A DNA stretch of 64,000 nucleotides from Candidatus Limnocylindrales bacterium (GCA_035626395.1 DASPNR010000039.1:33073-97072); one strand, 5' to 3'; counted from the first letter of the stretch, positions 9,507-17,896 are shown. Numbers and translations: made by a program. Notes: generated from the sequence alone by a model not told the origin.

Positions 9507-10670
9507 TCAGCGTGCGTGGATCGCGCTCCGCACGCGGCGCGCGACGAATCCCAGCGGCCGCTGCAGCGCGGCGGCCAAGGATGGCTGCGGCCGCGGTTGC
9601 CCCGACTCCCATTCACGAACGGTCGCATCCGGCCGCACCGCCCACCGGACGCCGACGCCCCACCGCCGGCTCCGGCGCAGAGCGGCGAGCAGCTGCGCAA
9701 GGGACGTATCGGTAGCGGCTGCCGCCGCGGCGAGCGCTACCTGCAGATCCAGCCGCGACACCTGCATCCGGGATGCACGATCGACGACCTCCTGCGGCAC
9801 CGGCGCCTCCAGGGTCGCGCGCAGGTAACCGAGCACGACGGCGAGCGGCAACGAGAGGTGTCCTTGCTGCAGCCGTTGCTCGAGGACCGGCCACCGCAGC
9901 GCCTCGCATCGCGCAAGAAGCGCCGCGTCGATCATCCACAGCAACGAGCGACGGGAGCCGGTCCACGCACCACGAACGCAGCAGGCGGCGAGCTGATCGT
10001 GCAAGGCGGGAGTGCGCACGCGCCGCTGCGCCGCGCTCATCACGATCGCGTCCTTCCATACGTGGGGAGCCGCGAGGTGGTAGTGAGGATGGGGCAGAAC
10101 GGTATGGCCGACCGCGACCACGAGCCCGCTGTTGTCCTCGAAACGACGGCGCATCCACGCAGCCTCGCCGGCGCGGCCGTGGTCGCGAAAGCCGGCAGCA
10201 ACCAGCGCTGCCGCGGCGGCCGCAGCGTCGCTTTCGCCGATGACGATCTCGGCGGGGCCGGTGTGGTGGAGCTCGGGCCGTTCGTACAGCCGCTCCGCCA
10301 ACGGGCGACCACCGAGAACCAGAAACGCGACGCCGGCCTGTTCGAGGCCGTCGCTCATGCGACCGAACACCTCCGCATACAGCCGTGCACGCAGCTCCTC
10401 GCGAAGGGAGGCCGTCCGCAGCCGCGTCGCCTCCGCCGGCGACAGCTCCAGATCGTGGCGCTCGGCCTGGCGCTGCAGCAGCGGCAGCAGCGCCGCCACG
10501 GCATCGGTACGCTCGCGTCGGAGCACGTCGAGCAGTGAGGGATGGCGCGCTCGCCATTGCTGCCAGGCCCGGCGCGCGCCATCGCGTTCGAGCAGCAGCG
10601 CACGCAGGAGCAGCGTACGGTCGGCAGCGGGCAGCGACGGCGCGAGCAGCGCCCCGTCGGCCGTGGTCAC
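9507..10670 (-). CDS. Nucleotidyltransferase-fold protein with lost catalytic residues
   Basis: A 387-residue protein with the same length and plan as the intact nucleotidyltransferase at 14883-16046 (PF14907-type). The core aligns as LVLGGRPLAERLYERP against LLKGVALSLRHYEQP, but the catalytic G-D-x-D becomes G-P-A-E (residues 138-141), the preceding Lys becomes Gly, and the later I-D-L-H-W strand has no Asp. It is therefore probably a catalytically dead paralogue, acting as a partner or substrate binder. Its ATG overlaps the stop of the GT2 gene upstream (ATGA), making it the last gene of a three-gene unit with two glycosyltransferases. Confidence 0.7.
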   Translation of the reverse strand: MTTADGALLAPSLPAADRTLLLRALLLERDGARRAWQQWRARHPSLLDVLRRERTDAVAALLPLLQRQAERHDLELSPAEATRLRTASLREELRARLYAEVFGRMSDGLEQAGVAFLVLGGRPLAERLYERPELHHTGPAEIVIGESDAAAAAAALVAAGFRDHGRAGEAAWMRRRFEDNSGLVVAVGHTVLPHPHYHLAAPHVWKDAIVMSAAQRRVRTPALHDQLAACCVRGAWTGSRRSLLWMIDAALLARCEALRWPVLEQRLQQGHLSLPLAVVLGYLRATLEAPVPQEVVDRASRMQVSRLDLQVALAAAAAATDTSLAQLLAALRRSRRWGVGVRWAVRPDATVREWESGQPRPQPSLAAALQRPLGFVARRVRSAIHAR

Positions 10671-11365
10671 GAGCTCTCGCCGCGACGGACGCGCAGGCGA
10701 TGCTGGAGAAAGCGCATCACGCCTTCATTGGCCGAATCCACTTCCAGCCGCGTCATGTTGCTGGCGTGCAGGCGGCGCCGCACGAGGACTTCTTCGATCG
10801 TATGAAGGACGCCGCCGGCCGCGCGCACACTCTCCATCCAGACGGCGGTCTCGCCGTGGCGCAACTCCTCGGGCAGGCGCGGGAGGCGCGCCAGCGACCG
10901 CGCGCGCAGGAGCACGCTCTGGATCGAATAGCCGCCGTAGGGCCTGGACATGGGATGGTCGGCGTAGCGTGCGGCATCGGCTGCCAGCTCGGCTTCCCAA
11001 AAGTTCTGCGCCCACGTCAGGCACAGATCGACCTCGGCGTTTCGTGTCATCACCTCGAGCTGGCGCGCGAGCTTTCCCGGTTGCCACAGGTCGTCGCAGT
11101 CGTTGAACGCGATGTACTCTCCCGTTGCAGCATCCAGACCCGCATTGCGGGCGGCGGCCGGGCCGCGGTTTTCCTGGCGCAGCACGCGCACGGCGGAAGC
11201 GTAGCCGGCGGCGATGCGCGCGCTGCCGTCGGTGGAGCCGTCGTCGACGACGATGATCTCGAGCGGGCGATGCTCCTGCGCCAGCACCGAGTCCAGGCAC
11301 TGACGCAGAAAGCGCTCGCCGTTCCAGACCGGAATGACGACGCTGACGAGCGAGGGCGTCGTCAC
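10667..11365 (-). CDS. Glycosyltransferase family 2
   Basis: A 232-residue GT-A fold glycosyltransferase. It starts with VSVVIPVWNGERFL, then has the nucleotide-binding VVDDGSTDGS, the RGPAAARNAGLD helix, and FNDCDDLW in the place of the metal-binding D-x-D. No membrane segments are seen, so it is cytosolic or peripheral. It overlaps the gene before and the gene after by 4 bases each, so translation is coupled. It is closely related to the next GT2 upstream (11362-12063), suggesting tandem duplication. Donor and acceptor are unknown; the context suggests decoration of the product of the PqqD/kinase/nucleotidyltransferase cluster. Confidence 0.9.
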   Translation of the reverse strand: MTTPSLVSVVIPVWNGERFLRQCLDSVLAQEHRPLEIIVVDDGSTDGSARIAAGYASAVRVLRQENRGPAAARNAGLDAATGEYIAFNDCDDLWQPGKLARQLEVMTRNAEVDLCLTWAQNFWEAELAADAARYADHPMSRPYGGYSIQSVLLRARSLARLPRLPEELRHGETAVWMESVRAAGGVLHTIEEVLVRRRLHASNMTRLEVDSANEGVMRFLQHRLRVRRGESS

Positions 11366-12063
11366 GTGGACGAGCCTCCGGCGCCCGCTCCGCGGCGGCG
11401 GCGGTCCAGCGCGGCCTTGACCAGGTGCAGGTACTCGCTGCGGCTCTGGCTGCCGAAGTGCTGGCTACGGTTGCCATCGTGAAGCCGCCGGCGCGCCAGC
11501 ACGTGCGGCAGCAGCTCGTGCACCGCGCCGGCCTCACTGGCACGCAGGACCCAATCGGTATCGTCGCTGTGTTCGAGCTTTTCGTTGAACGTGCCGATGC
11601 GCTCCATGGCGCCGCGCCGCACCACGAGCGTCGTCAGCGAAAACCCGGCAATGGGCTCGAGCAGGCGGGGATCGCGCACGCGCCGGTCCTCGAGTTCCTC
11701 GCTGACGAAGTTTCGCAGCATCGTCACGCAGTAGTCGAGATCCGGCCGCTGCTGCAGGCGCTCGAGCTGGAGCTCGAGCTTGCGCGGCTCCCACGTGTCG
11801 TCGGCGTCCAGGAAGGCGAGCACGTCACCTGCGCTGGCGGCGATGCCGCGGTTGCGGGCTGCGGCCGGGCCGGCGTTGGCCTGCCGCAGCAGCACGACGC
11901 GCGCGCCGTAGCCTGCCGCCACTGCCGCGGTCGCATCGGTGGATCCGTCGTCCACCACCACGATCTGGTCGGGCGGACGGGTCTGCGCCAACGCGCTGTC
12001 GAGGGCGGCGGCGAGGTAGCGTTCGGCATTGAAGGCGGGAATGATGCAGGAGACGTGGAACAC
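11362..12063 (-). CDS. Glycosyltransferase family 2
   Basis: A 233-residue GT2 enzyme with VSCIIPAFNAERYL, VVDDGSTDAT, NAGPAAARNRGI and the D-x-D-type FLDADDTWEP. The C-terminal half has EHSDDTDWVLRASE, which resembles the catalytic-base region of GT2 enzymes. I chose the GTG at 12063, where family similarity begins; a TTG at 12111 would add 16 residues with no homology. It is the first gene of the minus-strand unit (GT2, GT2, nucleotidyltransferase-like) and is divergent from the GT4 gene at 12192, with about 130 bases between for both promoters. Confidence 0.88.
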   Translation of the reverse strand: MFHVSCIIPAFNAERYLAAALDSALAQTRPPDQIVVVDDGSTDATAAVAAGYGARVVLLRQANAGPAAARNRGIAASAGDVLAFLDADDTWEPRKLELQLERLQQRPDLDYCVTMLRNFVSEELEDRRVRDPRLLEPIAGFSLTTLVVRRGAMERIGTFNEKLEHSDDTDWVLRASEAGAVHELLPHVLARRRLHDGNRSQHFGSQSRSEYLHLVKAALDRRRRGAGAGGSST

Positions 12064-12191
12064 GACGTCGATACCGGCGGCCAATCTCGCCGCGCGTCGG
12101 CAACAAGGCAAATCCTTGCCTGCGGTGCCTGCGCCCGCTTTCCCTTGGCCGTGCGCCGCCGGCGGCCGGCGTTGCCGCTGCGAGGGCGGCG

Positions 12192-13343
12192 ATGACCACG
12201 CGCGTGCTGCTTTGGTCGCCGGGCTTCCTCGGAGAGATCGGCGGCATCGAAGCGCTTGCGCGTCCGATGGTCCAGGCCCTTCACGGCAACGGCTTCGAGT
12301 TCCGCGTCATGGCCACCAATACGGTCCTTCCCGAGGAGCGGACGCTGTCGTGGAACGGCGTGACGGTGCACTCGCTGCCGATCTACGACGCCCTGGCGCG
12401 CAAGGATCTTGTCGCGTACGCGGCGCTGCGGCGGCGCGTGCGCGAGATCGAGCAGGACTTCGACCCGCACGTCGTGCACGTCAATCACCATCATCCCGGC
12501 CTCGTCGTGCATTGCGATACGATGGCTGGCAGGCGCGCGGCGGTCGTGTACACCGCGCATGGGTGGGGATTCCTGACGTCGGAGGGCTCGTCGCACGAAT
12601 CGATCATCGGCCGCTTGATCCGCGGCGCCGACTGGCTCGTCGGATGCGCCCAGTCCTCGGTCGATGCGGTATGCAGCCTCATCCCCGAAATGCGCGACCG
12701 CAGCTCGCTCATCCGCAACGCGATGCCGCCGCCGGCGCTGCAGCCGGCACCGCTGCCGTGGGACCCGCCGCTGCTGCTGTGCATCGGCAGGCTCGTCGAG
12801 CAGAAGGGCTTCGACACGGCCATCGATGCGATGGCCATGGTGGACGCGAGCGTCCAGCTGCGCATCGCCGGCTACGGCCCCGACGCGGAGCGCCTCGCCG
12901 CGCGGATCGAGCAGCAGCGCCTCGGCGACCGCGTGCACATGCTCGGCGGCGTCGCGCCCGAGGCCGTGCCGGCGCTGATGAACGAGGCCACGGCGGTGCT
13001 CATGCCATCGCGCGGATGGGAGGGGTTGCCGATGGTCGCCGTCGAAGCGGCGTTGATGGCGCGGCCGCTGGTGGCCAGCGAGCTGCCGGGGCTCGACGAA
13101 GCGTTCGTGCCCGGCCAGACCGGCGTCGCCTTCCCACCGGGCGACGCCATTGCGCTGGCGCAGGCCATCGGCTACTTGCTCGGCCGCCGCGAGGAAGCCG
13201 AAGCGATGGGGCAGCGCGCTCGACAACGAGCGATGCGCGAATTCGGCTGGGACGCCTACATCGAAGCCTACGGCTCGCTGTACGAGCGCCTCGCGCGGAG
13301 AGAGAGTCGTGTCAGATCTCGAGAATCGTTATCTTCCCGATGA
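12192..13343 (+). CDS. Glycosyltransferase family 4
   Basis: A 383-residue GT-B fold glycosyltransferase. The N-terminal domain has the acceptor-side loop GFLGEIGGIEALA and the segment VVHVNHHHPG. The C-terminal donor-binding domain has LLCIGRLVEQKGFDTAI, VHMLGGVAPEAVPALM and the family signature WEGLPMVAVEA, in which the first Glu of E-x7-E is conserved. It is cytosolic or membrane-associated. Its 3' end overlaps the PqqD-like gene by 35 bases, and the kinase gene follows 19 bases later, so GT4, PqqD-like protein and kinase form one unit. Confidence 0.92.
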   Translation: MTTRVLLWSPGFLGEIGGIEALARPMVQALHGNGFEFRVMATNTVLPEERTLSWNGVTVHSLPIYDALARKDLVAYAALRRRVREIEQDFDPHVVHVNHHHPGLVVHCDTMAGRRAAVVYTAHGWGFLTSEGSSHESIIGRLIRGADWLVGCAQSSVDAVCSLIPEMRDRSSLIRNAMPPPALQPAPLPWDPPLLLCIGRLVEQKGFDTAIDAMAMVDASVQLRIAGYGPDAERLAARIEQQRLGDRVHMLGGVAPEAVPALMNEATAVLMPSRGWEGLPMVAVEAALMARPLVASELPGLDEAFVPGQTGVAFPPGDAIALAQAIGYLLGRREEAEAMGQRARQRAMREFGWDAYIEAYGSLYERLARRESRVRSRESLSSR

Positions 13344-13758
13344 AAACGAAGTCACCGCCAAGGTGATCGATGGCGAAGCCATCATCATCAACCTGCTGAC
13401 GGGCGTCTACTACAGCATGGATGGAACCGGTGCCCGCGTGTGGGAGGGCATCGAGCGCGGTCGATCCATCGATGAGATCAGCGCCGCCATCGCCAGCGGC
13501 TATGGCATCGATCCGGCACGCGTGCAGGCAGACGTGCACACGCTGTTTCGCCAGCTTCTCGACGAGCGCATGATCCGCGCCGTCGATGCCGCGGCGCCCG
13601 TCGATGCCGCGGCGCCCGTCGATGCCGCCCCAGCAGCCTTCAGCGGTAGCTATCAGCCGCCGGTGCTCAACGTCTATCGCGACATGGCCGAGGTCCTGGC
13701 GCTCGATCCTCCCACTCCGGGCGTGTTCGATTCCCTGCTCAAGGATCCGAACGCCTGA
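13309..13758 (+). CDS. PqqD family (RRE-like) protein with leader-like C-terminal tail
   Basis: A 149-residue protein. Residues 7-90 have the PqqD/RRE pattern: a beta-hairpin (AIIINLLTGVYYSMDGTGARVW) and then helices with IDEISAAIASGYGID. PqqD-type domains bind leader peptides of ribosomal peptide substrates. An Ala/Pro/Asp linker (93-107), encoded by an 18-base tandem repeat, leads to a tail of about 35 residues with YQPPVLNVYRDM (115-126). That tail contains the Y-x-x-P-x-L pattern which lasso-peptide leaders use to dock on RRE domains. The GTG start at 13309 has GGAGAGAG just upstream and overlaps the GT4 gene. It probably acts with the adjacent HprK-like kinase; the substrate is unknown. 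Confidence 0.8.
   Translation: MSDLENRYLPDENEVTAKVIDGEAIIINLLTGVYYSMDGTGARVWEGIERGRSIDEISAAIASGYGIDPARVQADVHTLFRQLLDERMIRAVDAAAPVDAAAPVDAAPAAFSGSYQPPVLNVYRDMAEVLALDPPTPGVFDSLLKDPNA
13582..13628. repeat. 18-bp tandem repeat in the PqqD-like gene
   Basis: Two perfect copies of an 18-base unit (13582-13599 and 13600-13617), starting GTCGATGCCGCGG, are followed by an 11-base partial copy. They keep the reading frame and encode the linker DAAAPVDAAAPVDAA. The number of units is likely to vary between strains by slippage. Confidence 0.9.
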
Positions 13759-13777
13759 GCGAGCTGCGCTGACTTCC

Positions 13778-14920
13778 GTGCCGGCGACCGATCATCCGCA
13801 CGATGCTGCGCCGGCGGAAGATGCTGCGCCGGCGTGGGCGATGCCGATCGCCGATGCGGCCGCCGCCGCCATCGACGCGTCGCTGCATGAGGCGTTTGCC
13901 GAGGCGTGCGCACGGCACTCCCCGGTGCAGGCGACCTACGTGCTCTCGGGCCGCCGCGCCAGCATCCGTGTGTGCGGCGAGCAGCTGGCCGAGAAGGTCC
14001 ATCTGCCGTTCGCGCATCTCCACCGTCCCGGCGACGCGGCTGCCGCCGACATCACCATCGACCTGTGGGACCCGGCCGCGACCGGCGTCGCGCTCCCCGC
14101 TCCCGCGCTCGAGGCGGTGAACGCGGAGGGCAATCCGCCGGTGCGCGTCAGCGTGAACGGCCGCTACGTCGGCCATCGACTGCGCCGGACGCTGGTGTGG
14201 CTGGATCGTCGTTGCTCGCGCATCACCGGCGGCGTCGACCTCGCGGCGCCGCTGTCACTCTTCGAAACCGGACGTCCGCTGTATTTTCCGCTCATGCTGT
14301 GGCTGCGCGATCAGCGCGTGCAGTTCGTGCATTCGGGAATGGTCGAGCGCGACGGCCGCGGCGTGATCCTGTGCGGCCAGGGAGGCTCGGGGAAGTCGAC
14401 GACGTCGCTGCTGTGCCTGCTGGCCGGCATGGGATTCCTCGGTGACGACTACGTCGGACTGGAGCGGACGGAGACCGGGTTCGTCGGGCACAGCCTGTTC
14501 GCATCCACCTACGTCGAGCCCGAGCACCTGCGCCGCTTCCCGCAGCTCCATCCGCACGCCGTTCACGGCAGCGCGCCGGGAGAGGACAAGAGCGTGGTGC
14601 TGCTGTCGCGGTTGTTTCCGGAACGGCTGCGCGCCAGCGCATCCATCGCTGCCGTGCTGCTTCCGCAGGTGACGGGCGAGGCAGCCACCCGCATCGAGCC
14701 TGCCACGCGCGGCTATGCGCTGAGACGCGCTGCGCCGAGTTCGATCCTGCAGCTTCTGGCGCCCGAGGCCGGCAGCCTTCACCGCATCGCGTCGCTGATC
14801 GAGGCCGTGCCGTGCTTCAAGGTTCTGTTGGGGCGCGACATGGAGCACGTCGCGGCGCGAATCGATGAGCTTCTGTGCAGCCTCAAACCGGATCCGGCGG
14901 CGGAAGCGCGCGGCCGCTGA
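13778..14920 (+). CDS. HprK-related P-loop kinase
   Basis: A 380-residue protein with a Walker A motif GQGGSGKST at residues 200-208, followed by a D-D pair in GFLGDDYVGLE. This is the layout of the HPr kinase C-terminal domain and of HprK-related kinases found beside PqqD-like genes (including kinases that phosphorylate lasso peptides). The N-terminal ~190 residues have no motif I recognise. Start options are GTG 13778, close to the PqqD-like stop, or ATG 13841. Its 3' end overlaps the convergent nucleotidyltransferase gene by 38 bases. It probably phosphorylates a protein, peptide or lipid-linked partner in this cluster rather than HPr. Confidence 0.8.
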   Translation: MPATDHPHDAAPAEDAAPAWAMPIADAAAAAIDASLHEAFAEACARHSPVQATYVLSGRRASIRVCGEQLAEKVHLPFAHLHRPGDAAAADITIDLWDPAATGVALPAPALEAVNAEGNPPVRVSVNGRYVGHRLRRTLVWLDRRCSRITGGVDLAAPLSLFETGRPLYFPLMLWLRDQRVQFVHSGMVERDGRGVILCGQGGSGKSTTSLLCLLAGMGFLGDDYVGLERTETGFVGHSLFASTYVEPEHLRRFPQLHPHAVHGSAPGEDKSVVLLSRLFPERLRASASIAAVLLPQVTGEAATRIEPATRGYALRRAAPSSILQLLAPEAGSLHRIASLIEAVPCFKVLLGRDMEHVAARIDELLCSLKPDPAAEARGR

Positions 14921-16046
14921 GCACCGACCACGCTCGCAGGACGGCACGCTTGCCCATGCGGCGCAGCACCGCCGAGACCGAATCGTAGCCCCAGTACTCG
15001 GCCATGTAGGCCAGGAAACCGGTTGGCGTCGCCCGGCGGCCGCGCGCTCGCGCATCGGCCGCGTACTGGAACGCGAAGATCGGCAGACCGCCGAGCACCG
15101 TATACGTGCTGCGCCGGCACCCGAGCCGGTACTCTAGGCGATCGGCGCCGGCCACCGGCAAAGCCGCGAGGGTTTCGCGCACGGCCACGGGAACGGCGAT
15201 GCCGACCACGTCGGCGAGATAGTCGAGGCCGTCACGCGCGGGCGCCACGAAACGCAGGCGCTGCGCTTCGGCAACGAAGACCTCCCACTCCACGGCCTCG
15301 GAGGTGCTCTTGGCGATCGCCGCGGCATCGCTCGCCCACCGCAGCGTGGCCTGCGGAGACCAGTGCAGGCCGTGCACGATCACGTGCAGCAGCTCGTCGG
15401 CCGCCGACATCACGCGTGCCGGCACTCCGCACAGCTCGACTGGCCGGCTGCGGCTCCACAGCTCGTCGCCGGTGCCGTTGCCGCCGATCTCCTCTCGCCG
15501 CTGCGGATACAGCCTCCAGTGCAGGTCGATGTGGCGGCCGCGCGCGTCGGCGAAGTCTTCGGCGTGGATCAGCTCGATGCGGCGGGCCGAGAGCGGCGTC
15601 TTCGGCGCGAACCCGAGCTCCAGCAGCGTGGCCACCGCCTGTTCGGCGTTGCGCGGAGAGACCAGCACGTCGACGTCCCCCATCGGACGCACGCCCGGCT
15701 GTTCGTAGTGGCGCAGCGACAACGCCACGCCCTTGAGCAGAATCGTCTCGATGCCTCGCTCGCGCAGTGCGGCAACGACCGGGGCCAGGCCGCGGAAAAG
15801 GATCTCGTTGGCCACGGTGGCCTTTCGGCGCTGCGCGCGCGCGTAGGCCAGGTCTTCTTCGGCCACGCCGGCGCGGCGCAGGTTGACGTCGATCAGGGGA
15901 AGCAGGCGCAGCTCGCCCACTTCACGCGTCGACCGTGCGTGCTCGCGGCAGCGCTGCCATGCCGGCAGCGCACGCGCCGGCTCGGCCAGCGCCGCCAGCA
16001 ACAGATCCTGCTGTGCCGGCGTGGGCCAGCAGCTGCGTTCAGGCAC
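14883..16046 (-). CDS. Nucleotidyltransferase family protein (PF14907 type)
   Basis: A 387-residue protein with a minimal nucleotidyltransferase core: LLKGVALSLRHYEQPG, then GDVDVLV with Asp124 and Asp126, and a third acidic strand HIDLHWRLYP. The helical remainder is typical of the uncharacterised NTP_transf_5 group, members of which sit in peptide- and polysaccharide-modification loci. A related enzyme in a lasso cluster is reported to work together with a kinase. It starts with GTG at 16046, 8 bases inside the end of the ABC exporter gene, so the two are co-translated. It is the active counterpart of the degenerate copy at 9507-10670. Confidence 0.88.
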   Translation of the reverse strand: MPERSCWPTPAQQDLLLAALAEPARALPAWQRCREHARSTREVGELRLLPLIDVNLRRAGVAEEDLAYARAQRRKATVANEILFRGLAPVVAALRERGIETILLKGVALSLRHYEQPGVRPMGDVDVLVSPRNAEQAVATLLELGFAPKTPLSARRIELIHAEDFADARGRHIDLHWRLYPQRREEIGGNGTGDELWSRSRPVELCGVPARVMSAADELLHVIVHGLHWSPQATLRWASDAAAIAKSTSEAVEWEVFVAEAQRLRFVAPARDGLDYLADVVGIAVPVAVRETLAALPVAGADRLEYRLGCRRSTYTVLGGLPIFAFQYAADARARGRRATPTGFLAYMAEYWGYDSVSAVLRRMGKRAVLRAWSVLSGRALPPPDPV

Positions 16047-17841
16047 GAACGTCCCGGGGACGGCGCGGCAGCCCGACGACGGCGGCGGGAGCGCCGCGCA
16101 CCGGCACGGGCAGCTCGCGAACCTGCGGCCTGCCCTGCTCGCGCGCTTCGGCCAGCGGGCGAAGCTCGTAGATGCGGTCGCACGAAGACAGCACCTCGCG
16201 ATCGTGCGTGATCAGCAGCACCGCGGGACGCGGCTGCAGCGCGGCGAGGTTGGCCAGCAGACCGGCCACCGCATCGGCGTCGAGGTGATTGGTCGGCTCG
16301 TCCAGCACCAGCAGCGAAGGCCGATGGACCAGAGCGCGCGCCAGAGCCAGGCGCTGGCGCTCTCCTCCGGAGATGCGGTGCGACTCCTCGCCGAGATCCG
16401 TCTCGTAGCCGCGCGGCAGCGAGGCGATGACGCGATCGGCCGTGGCCACGCGCGCCGCTTCCTCGATGTCGACCTGGGTGGCATAGGGACGGCCGAAGGC
16501 CAGGCACTCGCGCAGGTTGGTGGCCGGAAGCTGCGGCTCCTGCGGCACCACGCCGATGTGGCGCCGCAGCGCACGCGTATCGAGCGTGTCCATCGGATGG
16601 TCGTCCGCCAGCACCCTGCCCTGCTCGGGCGCCAGCAGCCCGAGCACGACGCCCGCCACCGTGCTCTTGCCCGCGCCGTTGGGTCCCAGCACGGCGGTGG
16701 TCTTGCCGGATTCGACGACCAGGCTGACGCCCTCGAGCACCGGGACGCCTTCGTAGGAATACGAGACGTCCTCCAGCCGCACGTTGCCGCGGAAGTCGAT
16801 GCACGTGCTTCCGCGATACGGCGACTCCTCGTCCAGCTCGAGGAACGCCACCACGCCTCGCAGCGAGGCGGCGCCTTCGATGGCGATGGGCGCGCACTGC
16901 ATGACGGCGGTGACGTAGTTCTTGAGCAGCATCAGGCCGACGTAGAACGACACCAGCGTGCCCAGCGGCATGCTACTCTGCGCGACGGCGGCGCCGCCGA
17001 CCAGCAGCACGACCGCGCTGACGGCATGGACGACGGTGTTCTGCAGGACGCCGTAGGCCAGACCGGAGGCGGCCACGCGCTGGCGCTGGAGCCGGGTCTG
17101 TGCAGCCAGCTCACGATGGATTGCCGTCTCGTGCTCTTCGACCGCCTCGGCGCGGATCACCGGCAGCCGCCGCAGCGCGCCGGTGAAACGGTGGTTGAGA
17201 GCGGCCACGGCGCGCCGGTAGTCGGCCACGCGTCGTGCGACCTCGCGTCCCACGGTGCGATCGATGAGGACCAGCAGCGGCCCCGTCAGCAGCATCACGC
17301 CGAGCAGCACCGGCTCGATCCACAGCAGCGCCAACGCCAGCACGGCGCTGATGATCAGCGACGGCAGGCCGGTGGCCAGCCCGGCAACGCTCATCGCGTC
17401 GATCTTCTCGGCGTCCTGCACCAGCGAGCTCTCGATGATGGCGCGGTCCGCGCGCGCCCACGCCGTCGTGGAGAGCCGAAAGACCTTCTCGACGATGTCG
17501 CGGCGCAGCGTCTCGGTGGCCGTGGCGGTCGCGCCGATCAGAAGCGCGCGGCCGATGTAGGTCATGGCGGCGTTGACGAAGTAGAGCGCGACGATGCCGG
17601 CTCCGAAGCCGAAGGCGATCCGCGTGTCCGGCGCGGCCCCGTCGAGGCGCTCGAACAGGACCTTGACGGCCAGCGGTATGGCCAGAAGCGTCAGCGTCTG
17701 GCCGACCAGCGCCAGCATCGCCAGCGACAACCGTCCGAGGCTGCCGCGGTGCAGCCCCAGATAGTAGCGCCATGCCTGGATGTGCGCGCCGCGCAGGTTC
17801 ACGCCCAGCCTCTTCATCACCTGCAGCTTCGCGAAAAACAT
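16039..17841 (-). CDS. ABC exporter, fused membrane and ATP-binding domains
   Basis: A 600-residue half-size exporter. An N-terminal six-helix membrane domain (about residues 25-300) is followed by an ATPase with Walker A GPNGAGKST, Q-loop VVPQEPQLP, signature ISGGERQRL, Walker B LLVLDEPTNHLD and H-loop LITHD. No N-terminal peptidase C39 domain is present. I chose ATG 17841; in-frame sequence continues upstream to 17934 but overlaps the neighbouring dehydrogenase gene, and ATG 17817 is also possible. It is likely to work as a homodimer exporting the product of the glycosyltransferase/PqqD/kinase cluster. It overlaps the nucleotidyltransferase gene by 8 bases. Confidence 0.9.
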   Translation of the reverse strand: MFFAKLQVMKRLGVNLRGAHIQAWRYYLGLHRGSLGRLSLAMLALVGQTLTLLAIPLAVKVLFERLDGAAPDTRIAFGFGAGIVALYFVNAAMTYIGRALLIGATATATETLRRDIVEKVFRLSTTAWARADRAIIESSLVQDAEKIDAMSVAGLATGLPSLIISAVLALALLWIEPVLLGVMLLTGPLLVLIDRTVGREVARRVADYRRAVAALNHRFTGALRRLPVIRAEAVEEHETAIHRELAAQTRLQRQRVAASGLAYGVLQNTVVHAVSAVVLLVGGAAVAQSSMPLGTLVSFYVGLMLLKNYVTAVMQCAPIAIEGAASLRGVVAFLELDEESPYRGSTCIDFRGNVRLEDVSYSYEGVPVLEGVSLVVESGKTTAVLGPNGAGKSTVAGVVLGLLAPEQGRVLADDHPMDTLDTRALRRHIGVVPQEPQLPATNLRECLAFGRPYATQVDIEEAARVATADRVIASLPRGYETDLGEESHRISGGERQRLALARALVHRPSLLVLDEPTNHLDADAVAGLLANLAALQPRPAVLLITHDREVLSSCDRIYELRPLAEAREQGRPQVRELPVPVRGAPAAVVGLPRRPRDVRA

Positions 17842-17896
17842 GGACGGGTACAACGGCCGGCAGCGAAGAAATGTCGGCGGAGCGTCCGAAGCGTGC

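Noticed and set aside
9507..17841. Calling the locus a lasso-peptide biosynthetic cluster
   Set aside because: No asparagine-synthetase-like cyclase, no transglutaminase-like leader peptidase and no free precursor were seen; only tailoring-type genes are present.
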